Assembly (NCBI RefSeq): GCF_000189635.1
Contig: NW_002476236.1
Span: forward strand, 1-64,000
Source of the DNA: Tetrahymena thermophila SB210
Taxonomy: Eukaryota > Ciliophora > Oligohymenophorea > Hymenostomatida > Tetrahymenidae
Length of the DNA stretch: 64,000 bases
Reading direction: 5' to 3'
The notes under the pieces were generated by a model. That model had not been told where the DNA came from and did no database searches. It saw only the letters and a program-made list of their open reading frames with translations. The position numbers and the translations under genes were made by a program. Below are positions 26,906-38,520 of the stretch, piece after piece (position 1 is the first letter of the stretch; each line of letters starts with the position of its first letter).

Positions 26906-27754
26906 ATTTTTGTAAAATACACTTGTTTCTTAAGAAATATGACTAAATCATTTGAATAACAATGAAATTGTTAAGAAATCTTTATCTAAAAAATTATTGC
27001 CAAACAACATAAAATTTATTTTTATATTTGTAAATAATATTGATAAATAAATTCGCTAAATTCCTCAAACATATAATTTAGAACAGTTTTAAAAAATAAT
27101 TATCACTAGTAATACAAAAATTTTAAATTAAGTATTAATATACTAAGCATATTAAGGCCAATATATTTTTTTATTTAAATTGATATTAGAGCTTAGTCAT
27201 TTGTATTGAATTAACTGTTATTTTTTTGTAATTTATAGAGTTAAAAATTTTAACATCCAAAAATACTTAATACACCAAACAGATATAATCATTGACAAAA
27301 TAAGGAAAAACTTAATTATATTTACTTTAAAAAATTTATAATGTATAATTTTCGATCTTCAGTTTAAATCAATAAATTATATTTATTTGAATAAATCATA
27401 TAGCTTCTTCAATAGAAGATTTTTATTTTGTTTAAAATGCTGTTATCCTTTATTTATATTAATTCGTAACAAAAGTAATTTGGAAGAAGTAATAATAATT
27501 ACAAAATAAGCTTTTTAAACATAGAAAGATAGAAAAATATAGTATTGAACTATATCTTAATATAAATAATATTAGGGAGTGGTGACAGATATTCCAGTAT
27601 AAGATTGTTTAACAAACTTACTGGTTGATTAACTAACTTGGTTTGCGTTTTTGTTAATAAATTTATATAAGAAAAAATATTTTAAACAAACTAGTTTTTT
27701 TTAGTTTTTTGTTACTTAACTTTGATTATTATTAATTATTTTTAATAATTTCAT
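26906..27754. other. Convergent spacer
   Basis: 849 bp between two converging stops. A small minus-strand patch at about 27575-27660 has a more protein-like composition (it can be read as polar Ser/Thr/Gln-rich sequence), possibly a remnant or UTR. No start, stop or splice context supports it as a gene. Confidence 0.45.
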
Positions 27755-30563
27755 TCATTTATTATTATTAATACTTAAGCTTTTAGAAACTAAAGATTTA
27801 TTATGCAGAGAAACTATTTTTTTTTATGTTCCATTTTAATTGCTGCTTGTAGGTGTATTTGAAAATTAGCTGTTTAATTATTAAGGAGTATTTGAATGAT
27901 TGGCTATATTAGGAGATATTGACGTTATATTATTTGAATATGTATTACTTTAAATTTAACTGAACCCGTTATTATTATTATTATTACTATTTTTAGATGA
28001 TATATAATTTTTATGTTCTAAATTTGTAAATTTTGGAGTTTAATTAGGGAATAAGCTAGAGTTATTTTCGTTTAGAGGATGCTCGTAAGTACTTTTGCTT
28101 AATAAATTATATGGATTATTTTTAGAAGGTATTGCCTATGATGAAGCATTAACAGCATTTCTTTTTTCATTAATAACCTATTTTGAAAATTAATCTTGCT
28201 GTGAGTATCTTTTATCTTTTAAAGAATATCCTGTCTTTTAACTGTCATACTTTTGCTCTAATTTGCTATTTTTTTTATAAATTTTTATGAGTTCATAATA
28301 AGTTTACTATACTTTTTAAAAATTAATTTACAGATTCTCAAAGCTAGAATTTTAGTTAGATTGGTTTTGGTTGTCAGGTTAGAGCTAAAACTTTTTTATT
28401 TGAACTCCATGCACTGTTGATTAGGATATTTAAGGGTTTTTACTTGTAGAATTTGAGGATTCTCTTTTTTTCTACTAAGTATATGTCTACCTAAAAGAGT
28501 TGCTACCTGCCATTGATATAGAAATTTACTTTTATTTAGTTTAAGACTTTTTAAATTAAATTTAGCATTTTAATGTTTTTGATTAAATTATTTTACTATG
28601 CTTGTATTAATGTTATTCTTAAATTTTAGTGATTTTTCATTTATTCCTTCTGCAGTTTTTCTTCTCTCTAACAGTTGATATTTATTTTAGTTTTAATTGT
28701 GCTTTTATCTAATTGCTAATTCGTATCTTGGACTATAAGGGCTGATTGTTTTTTTATAATTGCAGTTAATTTTGAATTATGGATTAAATATTTTACCTGA
28801 ATGCTTTTGCCATATTAACGAATTCTATTGAATCATTCAATGATATTTCTCCTGGAAGTGTATTATTTTAAAACGATGAAATATTATCCTTTCTTGAAGC
28901 ACTATTCGGTTAAGTAACCTTAGATATACTTTAATCTTGGCTATTAGTTGCATTTTTATTTAATTAATTCTGATAATTTTGCTAGTAGGACTGATCTAAA
29001 CTATCCTATAAATTATTATTTCCTAATTAAGATTAAACCATCTTAATGACATCCTTTTTATCTAAAATTAAGATTAAAAACTTCAATAAAATTTAATTAG
29101 ATTTACCTGAAAAAGACCTATCTTATCTTGAACTGCTGCTATTAAATTATATTTTTTTAATAAAACTGCTAGAATTATTGCTAGATATTTAGGCTTCTCT
29201 CTTTTTAATTGGAGAAACTCCTATATAATTACAAAAAATACTATATAATCAATTTATCATAATTCTTTATACTTGAAGAATTCAATGAAGTTTGATTGTT
29301 ATGCTAGCTTTTATATGAATCCTTTTCTATAGAACTATTTTATAAATATTATTTTATATTATTATTTAAACTAGATAATTATATTCTTACTATTTTGATA
29401 TATCTTATATAATTGAAGATCCTTTTGAGTCCTTTTCAGGCCTTTTCTGCTTAAAAGGGCTATTGATTACAAACCCAAAAATGGACTCCTATGGATCTAT
29501 GAACTCAGAAGAATCAAAATTATTTTAATCTTAAGGATAAAAGAACTAGACTCTGAAGGGTTGATTGTAATCTATTTTACTGGAAAAATACCAGCAAAGA
29601 GGAGCTTTTCCTAATTTTATAATGCAATAGAAATTAGGTATAATCAAAAACAACTATCTATATCTATATTTGAAATAATTTCTATCATTCTTTTTCTTAT
29701 TTTTTTCTGTTTACGAAAGTATTTTATCAAATTTACTTTTTTAAATTTATGATTGATTGTTTTTATTTATGCATTTCATAAAATACTACTTAAACTATCC
29801 AAAAATTAATATGAAATCTTTTATTTTCAAGAAAATCAAAAAACTAACCATTATCATTCACAGGAATAGGACTACTTTTTACGATTTCGAGAATCTCAGG
29901 AATAAATCTCATATGCTAATTAAATGATTCAGGAATTTTGTTTATACAAACCTATTTAATTTAATTGAAAATAATCAGTGAAGTGCTTAAATGTTTATTT
30001 AAGTAGCATATATCAACTTTTGCTACTTTCTATCACATTATAATTAATGCATCAAAAACTATAATTTGTAAGCTATTTTATCAATATTTATTTTTGTTTA
30101 TTACTTTTCCATCTATTGGTAATACTCCTGTTAATTCACAGAATAAATCTTGCACCTAATTATTATCGTAAAGAAGCTCGCACAAAAATCTACAAGACGT
30201 TTTTCGTAATTCTATTTTATAATGATAATTTGTTAATTATATATTGCTGTTAGATATTATAATTATCTAAATGTAATTTTTAAAACAGGTGATGCTAAAC
30301 TATAAATTGATTTTCACTATAACGCAAAGCTAATTACTTAAATTTTTATCTTCAATATTTGAAAGGATCTTTAATAAGTCATTTGTTGTAAGAGAATTAA
30401 AAATTTCTGTCTGATGAACTTTACTGTCATGAATATGCCTAATATTAATAAAACCACGCTTACTCAATCCAAAATTTATTTTTAGTCAATCAAAATGTTA
30501 CTCAATGAGTTTAGCCATTGACTCAATAAGCATAGTCTTCTCCTATTCATTATAATCACTCAT
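27755..30563 (-). CDS. N/Q/S-rich protein with folded N-terminal half, unknown
   Basis: I do not recognise the family. The N-terminal half (30563 to about 29400) reads as folded protein. It starts MSDYNEQEKTMLIESMAKLI, includes LTTNDLLKILSNIEDKN and FLCELLYDNNQVQDLFCEL (helical, HEAT/armadillo-like in feel), then KIPESFNQHMRFIPEILEIV, and a compact segment KLGKAPLCWYFSSKIDYNQP followed by FVINSPFKQKRPEKDSKGSS. The C-terminal half is Asn/Gln/Ser-rich with a short helical stretch (TYYELIKIYKKNSKLEQKY) and a run of seven Asn near the end, stopping at TGA 27755-27757. Several AT-rich introns are needed (about 30085-29950, 29868-29690, 28795-28700). An in-frame TGA at 30486-30488 (codon 26) must lie inside an intron of 63 nt (30439-30501) if the start at 30563 is right. 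Such N/Q-rich tails are common in ciliate regulatory proteins. Confidence 0.6.
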
Positions 30564-31331
30564 TTGCAGTCTTTAATCTTGCTATATTATAGTACTTTTC
30601 TTTATACTCCAAACTTACTTACTTACTTTTTTAACTAATTTTACTCTGTATTTTTATTTTTTAGTGAATATATTATTTTTTTTCTTGTACTATTATATAT
30701 CTATTGATTTTCACTAATACTTACTTTGACGAACTGATTTTATTTTTCCAAAAATAAGCAAAGACTATATATTATATTTCATTCATGGTAGGTTAACAAT
30801 TAATCAATAATTTATTAATTAATTCATGCATACATAAATATATATATTTTTAGAGAAATTTCATTCTTTTTATATATCTAAAATTTTCAAAGTTTTTATT
30901 TTATTTAAAAATATTATGAATGTTAAAACAAAATTTCTTGAAAGAAAATTGAGATTTCACTGTCCAATATATTGGTCAAAAAAAGTAATTTAAATACATT
31001 TTATATTTTTTAACAAATCCAACAAAAATATCCTAAGTGTAATACTTTACTTTTAATTTTGGAAATTATTGTTTTTAAGATTAAAATACTCAAAGCATTA
31101 CAAATTAAAAATATTTATCAAAAAAATATTACTTTATTTATAACTTAAAATTAATATACGCTTATCTATTAAAAAATCAAATAAATTTTTTAACAACTAC
31201 ATCAAATTATTTTATTTATTTATTTTGAAATCAAAAAAATTTTTAATTTTGATTATTATAGAATCTGTATAAACTTTTAAGATTTTTAGAATTTTATTAT
31301 TTTCTTTATTTTATCAAATTGTTTAATATAT
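30564..31331. other. AT-rich spacer
   Basis: 768 bp between two genes on the minus strand; it must hold the promoter of the N/Q-rich gene and the 3' UTR of the small membrane protein. No coding segment or structured element seen. Confidence 0.5.
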
Positions 31332-31937
31332 TCATTATCTCTCGGCTGTTTCTACATTTTCGTCAATTTATTGTACAAATGAATGCTCACTTACTTAGTT
31401 ACCTTGCTTGTAAAATGTTCCTAGTTTGAAATGAAGTTTATGGTAGATAATTAGAATGATAAATATTAGAGGTACCAACACTAACTGAGTATAGAAAGTT
31501 ATTTATAAAACTTAAATCATTGTTGAATATGATTTTAAATAAGCTAAAGTCTCTTACGAATCTTTAAAGCTATCTATTGATTAGTAATCTTCATAGAATT
31601 AATTTAATATTTCATTTCCAAACAGAGTTTGATAGCTTAAATAAATTGAGGAGGAGTAAAATAAAGCCTGAAAAAATTGAAAAATTCTTGCTATGCATAA
31701 ATATACTTAGCACACATTAAAGTAGTCAGTTAATCTCTAAAAAATAAAAATTATGTATCCTATCAGTGCTAATATTACAAGATTGCTATAGTAGCTAGGA
31801 AATTAAGATTACATCTCTTAAAATTCAGTAATTTTTTCTTTATTGTGTAGCCTTAAAAATTTTTAGCAAAAGAAAGAATTAACTAACAGATTGCAGCTTA
31901 AATAGATACTAAACACTAAATAAAATTTCTTTAGCAT
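31332..31937 (-). CDS. Small membrane protein with signal peptide, unknown
   Basis: Single-exon 201-residue frame on the minus strand, invisible in the standard code because of its TAA/TAG glutamines. It starts MLKKFYLVFSIYLSCNLLV, a typical signal peptide or signal anchor (two Lys then a hydrophobic core ending near Cys). A charged stretch follows (LHNKEKITEFQE), then a hydrophobic helix (NLVILALIGYIIFIF), a region containing YEDYQSIDSFKDSQETLAYL, and a strong membrane helix near the C-terminus (LVLVPLIFIILIIYHKLHF). The cytoplasmic-type tail is hydrophilic: SFVQQIDENVETAERQ. Stop TGA at 31332-31334. The frame is intact along its whole length, and the topology features (basic signal N-terminus, charged residue flanking each helix) support a real gene. 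I do not recognise a family. It sits alone between spacers of 0.8 and 1.4 kb. Confidence 0.72.
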
Positions 31938-33332
31938 TATTTTATATTTACTTCTATTGAACTATTTATTTATTCTACTTGTCTCTATTATCCAAAATTT
32001 AATAATTGTTGTAATGAAATAATTAATTTAAATTTAATTAACCAAAATTTTTTAGAAATCTAAATACAAACAAACAAGCAAACAAACTAATAAATAACTA
32101 AGTAAATAAACAAATTATTAATGAATCATAAATAAATTAATGTGAGAGTGAGCAATATTAAAACAAATTTTAATTTCTTGTAAGAATAAATAAAACAATC
32201 AAATATAATTTTCTAAATTTTTAAATCTTCAAATAAAATTATAATTATTTAAAATAAAAATATTTTTAATTACTTGATTTACATCATTTATATTAATACA
32301 TTTATTTATACATAAATATTCTTATTTATTTATAAAGAATTTTCTCTTATTTTTATATAAAGAATATTCTTATTTATTTTTAAAATCTAATAATATTAAA
32401 ATTTTTTAAATTGATAAAAATATTTGTCTAAATTTTAAAATATTAAGGATCATTTAATAATATAATTTATATTCGTTTAAAATTAAAATAATTAATTCTT
32501 TTTCAGTTTTGATTTTCCTAATCAATTTATAGGTTATTAAAGCAATATATTTAATTAAAGTTTTATCTTAAATTGGTTTTTATTAATTATGTTAGCTTTT
32601 AGTAGAGAAATATTGTTAAAAATTGTATATTAATTTTAAATTGTCTTGTTAAATAAAAAATTTTGTTTCGTTTTATTTAAATAGAATAATAATTTATAAT
32701 TTGTACCATATAAATTTTAACTAAGGAAGGAAAAATTAACTTAAAATTATACTAGATAAACAAAATGTAAATTATTTATTTATTATGAATATTTTAAAAA
32801 TTGTTATTAGGAATTAAATAAAATTAATCAAAATAATATTAAATTAATAAAATATTTTTTCAGTAAAATTTTTGAAATTAGTATTACTAAAATATTTCAG
32901 AAAATTCAAATTTAGTAGAGGAATGAGGAATGATGTTATCAATATAAGAAAAAAACTTAAAAATCCTTTTTGGAGTAGATCATCCAATCAAATTGCAGAT
33001 TTAAAGGTAGATTTACGAAAGAAGTCTATTTGCAATGAAACCAATTTTTTAATATGTATGCTAATCAATAGCTCTAAATGGAATGTTTTTTTCTAAAGTC
33101 TTTGATAAAATTTGATAGCACCAAATTATTATGTGTGTATGATATTTCTAATAAATGCATTCATTAAACAAAGGGAAAACCTTTTTGATTCATTTGCTGT
33201 GAATGAATTTAAAGCAAATAGCGAAATAAGAATCTATATATTCGTCAAAAAATCCTCTGTTTAATTTCTAAAAAATAAAAGAAATATATTAAAAAAATTA
33301 AAAAACTAGAAACAAAAAAGAAACAAAAAAAA
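31938..33332. other. Spacer upstream of the H1-like gene
   Basis: 1.4 kb of spacer holding two divergent promoters. Most is extremely AT-rich, but 32870-33250 is noticeably less so. That part contains a small open frame (ATG near 32923 to TGA at 33104-33106, about 60 residues, basic and polar), which could be a tiny gene or just promoter DNA. A 17-base direct repeat, AATATTCTTATTTATTT, occurs at 32315 and 32363. Confidence 0.45.
33195..33235. promoter_or_regulatory. Candidate upstream element of the H1-like gene
   Basis: About 100-140 bp before the start codon lies an inverted repeat, ATTTGCT ... AGCAAAT, with two ATTCAT/GAATGA copies nearby; a further palindrome, AAAGGGAAAACCTTT, sits near 33170-33185. 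Their position and the GC content above the surrounding DNA suggest promoter elements. That is inference only; no known ciliate histone-gene motif was matched. Confidence 0.25.
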
Positions 33333-33638
33333 ATGGGATCCACCAAAAAGTCTGCTACCAAGTCTGCCTCTCGTGAAAGATCTAGATCTCCTTTAACTAA
33401 GACCTCCGCCAAGAAGTCTGCTGCTAACAGATCTACTTCTAAGAGCCCTGTTGCTTAAAAGAGATCTGTTACTCCTACCAAGAAGAGTACTGGTAAGACC
33501 TCAACCAAGGCTGAATCTACTAAGAAGTCTACCACCAAGTCTGCCTCCAAGACTCCTACTAAGGCTTCTGCTACTAAGTCTACTTCTAAGGCTTCTGCTA
33601 AGAAATCTACTGGTAAGGCTTCTGCTAAAAAAGAGTGA
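33333..33638 (+). CDS. Histone-H1-like lysine/serine-rich protein
   Basis: 101-residue, intronless, strongly basic protein made almost only of Lys, Ser, Thr and Ala, starting MGSTKKSATKSASRERSRSP and ending GKASAKKE. It has no globular winged-helix domain, which fits ciliate linker histones: macronuclear H1 of Tetrahymena consists only of a basic tail. Cdc2-type phosphorylation motifs are present, TPTK twice and SPL/SPV once each, as in known Tetrahymena H1. Codon use differs sharply from neighbours (AAG, TCT, GCT, ACC preferred; one in-frame TAA for Gln), the pattern of highly expressed genes in this organism. It should bind linker DNA or otherwise condense chromatin. It is shorter than the macronuclear H1 I know of (about 160 residues), so it may be a paralogue, a micronuclear-type linker protein or another basic chromatin protein. 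The A-rich leader (AAACAAAAAAAAATGG) favours this start. Confidence 0.75.
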
Positions 33639-34376
33639 GTTGAATGAATAAGTTTGGTACTGATTCATTCATTGCTTTACTAATTAATTAATTAATCAAA
33701 TTAATTGTGATATAATCTACTACGAAGGTGTTTTTATAAGGGTGTTCCATTCAAGTGATTTAATATCTCCTTGAATAATATATAAATATGTTAATCTATT
33801 ATTTTCCATTCTAATAATGTTTAAAGCATATTCATATTTTGTGTATTTTGCGAAGAGATATTAATCTTTTGAATGATTTTAACATTTCTTTTTGGTCTTT
33901 TAAAATTTCTATATATCAAATATCAAATTTTACAAATCAAAAGTTATTCGAAGGGAGGGAAAAGTAGAAGATTAGAGAAAAAGCATTAATATCTAAAAAA
34001 AGATTTATAAGTGGTATTTTCATTAAACTTAAAAAAAAATAATTTGCTTTTCTGAAAATATAATTTAAATGAAGAAATTCTTAAACATTTTCTTTTATTT
34101 TTTAATATATATGTGTCTCTTATAGTTTAAAGTTGCACTTTAGTTAGAAGTCCTTTCTATTTATTTATTAATCCTAAAAGATTTTTGAGAAATCTAAAGT
34201 ATCTCATAGTAATTTTATTGATTAAATACCATGTTTTACAAAATAACAAAACAAACATAAATCCTAATAATCTGATAAATAAAGTAAAATAAGCAACACA
34301 GAAAGTTATTAAAACATAGTAAATTAATTGATTATCAATCAATTAAAAATAAACATAATTTTAGTTAAATTGAAGT
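33639..34376. other. Convergent spacer
   Basis: 738 bp between the stops of the H1-like gene and a minus-strand coiled-coil gene. A minus-strand hydrophobic open stretch (about 34020-34342, two possible helices) lacks its own ATG near its beginning, and its upstream extension overlaps the coiled-coil gene in another frame; it is not called. Confidence 0.45.
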
Positions 34377-35110
34377 TCAGAATTTTTAAATCTTAACTAT
34401 ATTTAGAATTTTAAATTTTTAAGAATCTTCGGTTTCTTATTTATTTTAAAATAATATTTTCCTTTTTCTTAGAGTATTTATGCCATTCTTTTTTTATATT
34501 ATTGCTTCATTAATTTTCATGCATTTTTCATTCAAATATTCTAAATTATTTTATATTTAATTTTCTAAATCGTATAGAAATTTTTCATTCATTTATTCTA
34601 ATTATTGATCACCTGTCTTGATTATTTTTCTAATTTAATCTTGAGTAGCTTATTCTATTGCATAGTCTTTTAATTATTTAATAGACCTCTTAGTTGTTAG
34701 GATTAACTTTTTATCATCTTTAATTTTATTTAATTCCTAATTTATTTTTAAAATTAATTTATGAATTTTAATTCGTTTTAAATTACTTCGAAAAATAATT
34801 CTTCTTTTTCTTAGCACTAAATTAATTCAAAAGACTTTATTTCTTAATCATGATCATTTTATAGTTTTTAATTTTCCTTGGCTGTTTCTAAATTACAGTT
34901 GGCTTATAAAAAATCAATTTTATTTGGTAAATTTATATATTAAGTATGTTTTATTTCTTGCTAATCTAAATTTCTTTATCTTTTTGTTTAATAAGAACAA
35001 GCATCATTCGAATCATATTAATTTAATGGATTTTAATTTTCTTTATCATACACTTAATCAAAGAATAATACAAGTTTTAAAGAAGATTTAGTATTATTTT
35101 ATTTTTACAT
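34377..35110 (-). CDS. Coiled-coil protein, unknown
   Basis: Two-exon gene of about 228 residues, rich in Gln, Lys, Glu and Asn. Exon 1 starts MQKQNNTKSSLKLVLFFDQV, passes through KIDFLQANCNLETAKENQKL and ends EKEELFFE. A phase-0 intron (GTAATTTAAAACG..AAATTAG) within about 34725-34780 leads to exon 2, which opens ELNKIKDDKKLILTTKRSI. It continues as a long amphipathic helix (QATQDQIRKIIKTGDQQLEQ, then MNEKFLYDLENQ) and ends LNIVKIQKF before TGA 34377-34379. The splice keeps the heptad-like pattern in register, which is good support for both the intron and the frame. No catalytic motif, signal peptide or membrane helix is visible. It is divergent from the calpain-like gene, with 443 bp between the two starts. 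Function unknown. Confidence 0.7.
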
Positions 35111-35553
35111 TTTATTAAAATCTATCATGTTCAAAAATAACGAAATAAATTAATTATAATTTATTTTTGAATGATTTTATATTTGAAATAAAAATTATTG
35201 TGCCTCTTATATTAAATAAGCTTATTTTTAGTTTAATTCATAAATATTTTGGCAGATATATTATTTGAAATAAAAAATCACTGGCTAATTTATTGGTGCA
35301 AGATGATTGATTAATAAAAAATATCATTCTTGAATTAATCAAATTTTATTGATTTGCAAAAAAAAAAATTCCATATCTTTATTAATAAAAAAGATCTTAT
35401 GTAGTTAATTAAATAATTAATAGATTCATTTAAAAAGAAAGCTAACTTTTGAGTGGCTTAGCATTATTAAAAACCTATATTAATATTTAATAATCAAACT
35501 GATTGAAATTGCTAAACTAAAAAGGAATATTGAATTTAATTTGATCAATCGAT
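35111..35553. other. Divergent promoter spacer
   Basis: 443 bp between two outward-facing start codons; likely shared promoter region. It contains a poly-A run near 35360 and AT-rich sequence only. Confidence 0.5.
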
Positions 35554-38520
35554 ATGAGTAGATTTAATCCAAATAATTTAAGGCAATTAGATTTAAATTA
35601 GATCGATTTTCAGTAGGACACTATTTTTTCAGATGAAGAGTCGTTAGAAGATTTTAAAGTCAAAGCGAAAAAACTTATTAAAAGCGCATTTAATACCCCC
35701 ACAAGAAGGGAATCTAAATCCATTTTGCATACTGGTAAAAATAGCTCATAAAAGTCTGTTAAATTTAATGAAGTCAAGATAGAAAAAGAAGGAGATAGTT
35801 TATATGTTTCAGAAGTAACTTTACCACAAAACTTATCAACAAATCCTGATGAATCAGTCTCATAATTTAATGATTCCAAATATTTTCCATCTTAGTAAAG
35901 CTAAAATAGAAAGTAGAAAAAGCTACTAGTCACTTAAAGAGACTCTCTGCTTTCTTCATAAGGTCCATTAAGCACGAGGAGTCAATCAGCTTATTCTTCA
36001 ATATCTAAAGATTTTTAAAATTGTTAATAGCCTTAAGAATTTAATATAAATTAATAAACTTCTGATAAATCAGTCTCATCTTTAAACAGTTCTTTTGAAG
36101 CATCAAGCTATTATTCGATGAACTGTAAAAGCCCTAGCTCTTAAAAATATTCTCTTAAGAGGAGAGCAATGTCTCAACGTTCGTCTCTCTGTGAGTAGGA
36201 ATATGATGTACATGAGTTCGATGATCCAGTCTATTGTAAACAAAAATAAATTACAGAAAGATGGGAAAATACTCATAATTAAATACTAATATAGGATGTA
36301 TTAAATAAATACTAATGCAATATAGGTAAGAAAATATTTTATATTTAAAATTTATTAATCATTTTAAATTTATCTAAATTCAAATAAATTATTTTGATAT
36401 TTTTAGTTTAAATTATATTATTTTAAATATAGATTCGCTTCTCAAATATTAAAAAGTTAAATAGACAAAAAACTTTTAAGACAAATTGTTTCCTCCATGT
36501 GCCTATTCTCTAGCAAACAAAGAAACATCATATAATATCAATAAAATCTGCAATATATCATGGAAACCTTTGCATATGATCATAGATATAGATGAAAAAA
36601 AAAATATTACTTTAGGATAGTATATTAATAGCAGAGATATTATGACAAATAACTGGCATCACAATAACATGGCAGACATATTAAGCGCACTAGCTGAAGA
36701 TAAATAAAGAGTTAAGAAATTACTTGACCAAAATTTTTATGAAAATAATGAGAAAGGTTGTTTTGTTGTCAGAATTAATTGCAAGGGAGTATGGAGATAT
36801 ATTCTGTTGGATGATATGGTTCCTATTTTTAGATTAAGCAAAGAACCCGTTTTTTGCTAAAACAAATTCAAAGCTTTAAGGAATATTGATATCTGGCCTT
36901 TTATGATAGAAAAAGCTCTAGCATCATATTATTATTGTTATGAAAAATTAGAACACGCTGATATAGGTCAAACGCTATTTGATTTAAGTGGTACATATTT
37001 TATAAAAGTTCATAAAAATTTTAATTTAATTTTAGCAAAAATAAAATTTATAAATTACTTTTAAATTATATTTTATTGGGAGTTTGAAAAATTTTTATTT
37101 CAAAACAAATAGGTGCTCCTTATGAAGAATTAAACCTGAAAGAAGAGCAGCTTATGATAGCAGCTGTAGAAAAAGCCAATTAAATGAATTGGATTACAAT
37201 GGTCAAAGCAATCTCAGATGATAAAAATATTTAATAGCTAATTCCTATTTATAGACTTTACACTATACATTACGTTCAAACAAAAAAGAGAGTTAAACTC
37301 CTAGTTGTAGAACTTAAATCAAGAGATGATAATGGATACTTAAAATACTGTACTTACATTAAAGATAATTGGGATATAATGCCTCCAGATTTTTAAGAAT
37401 ACGCCTTGTAGCAAGCTTAAAATGACCACAAAGTATTTATTACTTATGAAGAGCTGGTAAATAGATTCGACAAGCTTGTAGTAAGCAAAATTCATGATGA
37501 TTATAATTATGTCTGTACAAGAATAAAACAATCAAAATAACATACTGCATCTATGTTTAAGTTTTATCTTTAAAATTCATCATTATTTTATCTCTAAGTG
37601 AGTTAATTTGATAAAAGAAAAATGACAAACTCTTATAAATATTTACCTTGTAGAGTTATTTTGTCTAAGTATGAACCAGAGTAATAGTAATTTGTGTATA
37701 GATAAGGATTTTACTAAGTAGGAAGAGATATTAGCTAAGAATTTAATTGTGAAGGAGGTGAATACTTAGTATCTGTATTATTTGAAACCAATGATGAGTA
37801 AGCTTTATATGAGGCAACTCTTAGTTATTATGGTGATCAAAAAATATGCTTTGATAGAGTCTCTTTCAGATAAAATTAACAAATATTTGAGCAACAATTT
37901 TCTTCTTATGCTAAAAATTAAATCAAAAGAAAGCTTAGGTTAGGTAAAGCTAAGCACATAGATAATAGTTCATAGTATTATTATTAAGCTCCTACTACAA
38001 CTCAGTAACTAGAAAAAATGGTTATGTTAGATTAATACACAGGTGTGGTTATAGAAGTATATAATAATAGCTAATTAGTAAGCCTAAATTTTGCAAAAAA
38101 TATGAGTGAAGTTGATTAAAACTAGCTAACTTACATTCACAATAGTCTGTAGGAAGAAAAAGAAAGGCAGGAATAAGAAGATAATAATTTAAAAAATCCT
38201 CTTAATGCAAAAAAATCTAATAAGAATAATTCTCAGATTAAGTAATTCTAGGTTTAATCTGGTTAAGATTAAACTTTTATTTACACAATAAATAATTATC
38301 CTTTTTCAATAATTTCGAAACTAAAATAAAATTTAAAGTAAATTTTTAGCATTATTTTATTTAGATTTATTTATTTAAGCATTAATAAAATTTATTCACA
38401 TTATTTTTTTTATTTTTAAAAATATATAAAATTCACTTTAAAGTGAAAACTAATTAATTAATTAATTTTTTTAGGATGTATTATAATACTAAGACAGAAG
38501 ATATAAAATAGATAATTTGA
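35554..38520 (+). CDS. Calpain-fold pseudoprotease
   Basis: Long polar N-terminal region (MSRFNPNNLRQLDLNQIDFQ; Ser-rich, about 250 residues) followed by a peptidase C2 (calpain) core. Recognisable calpain landmarks: ISWKP (family WKRP), GCFVVRINCKGVWRYILLDD (family FxVxl...G.W..VvVDDrLP), WPFMIEKALASYY (family WPaLLEKAyAK) and TLFDLSGT (family LvDLTGG). The catalytic Cys of the QGxxGDCW motif is replaced: the aligned site reads TNNWHH, with Asn at codon 36651-36653. The His region (family GHAYSV) reads IYRLYTI, and no RNPWG-type Asn motif is present. All three catalytic residues therefore appear lost, so this should be a non-peptidase scaffold. C-terminal beta-rich sequences (RVILSKYEPEQQQFVYRQGF; GRDISQEFNCEGGEYLVSVL) resemble calpain-type C2-like domains. 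Three introns: about 36329-36432, 36996-37112 and 38338-38474. The last exon is tiny and ends at TGA 38518-38520. Confidence 0.83.

Noticed and set aside
27575-27660. Polar Ser/Thr/Gln-rich minus-strand stretch after the N/Q-rich gene
   Set aside because: Lies beyond the TGA at 27755-27757 and has no start or good splice link; possibly a remnant.
32923-33106. About 60-residue basic frame upstream of the H1-like gene
   Set aside because: Raised GC content is suggestive, but it is short, without recognisable features, and may be promoter DNA; kept only as a note in the spacer.
33451-33651. Leu/Arg-rich frame inside the H1-like gene
   Set aside because: It is the shifted reading of the Lys/Ser codons of the histone-like gene.
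34020-34342. Minus-strand hydrophobic frame with two possible helices
   Set aside because: No ATG near its start; its extension upstream overlaps the better-supported coiled-coil gene at 34377-35110 in a different frame. Hydrophobic runs arise easily from T-rich DNA.
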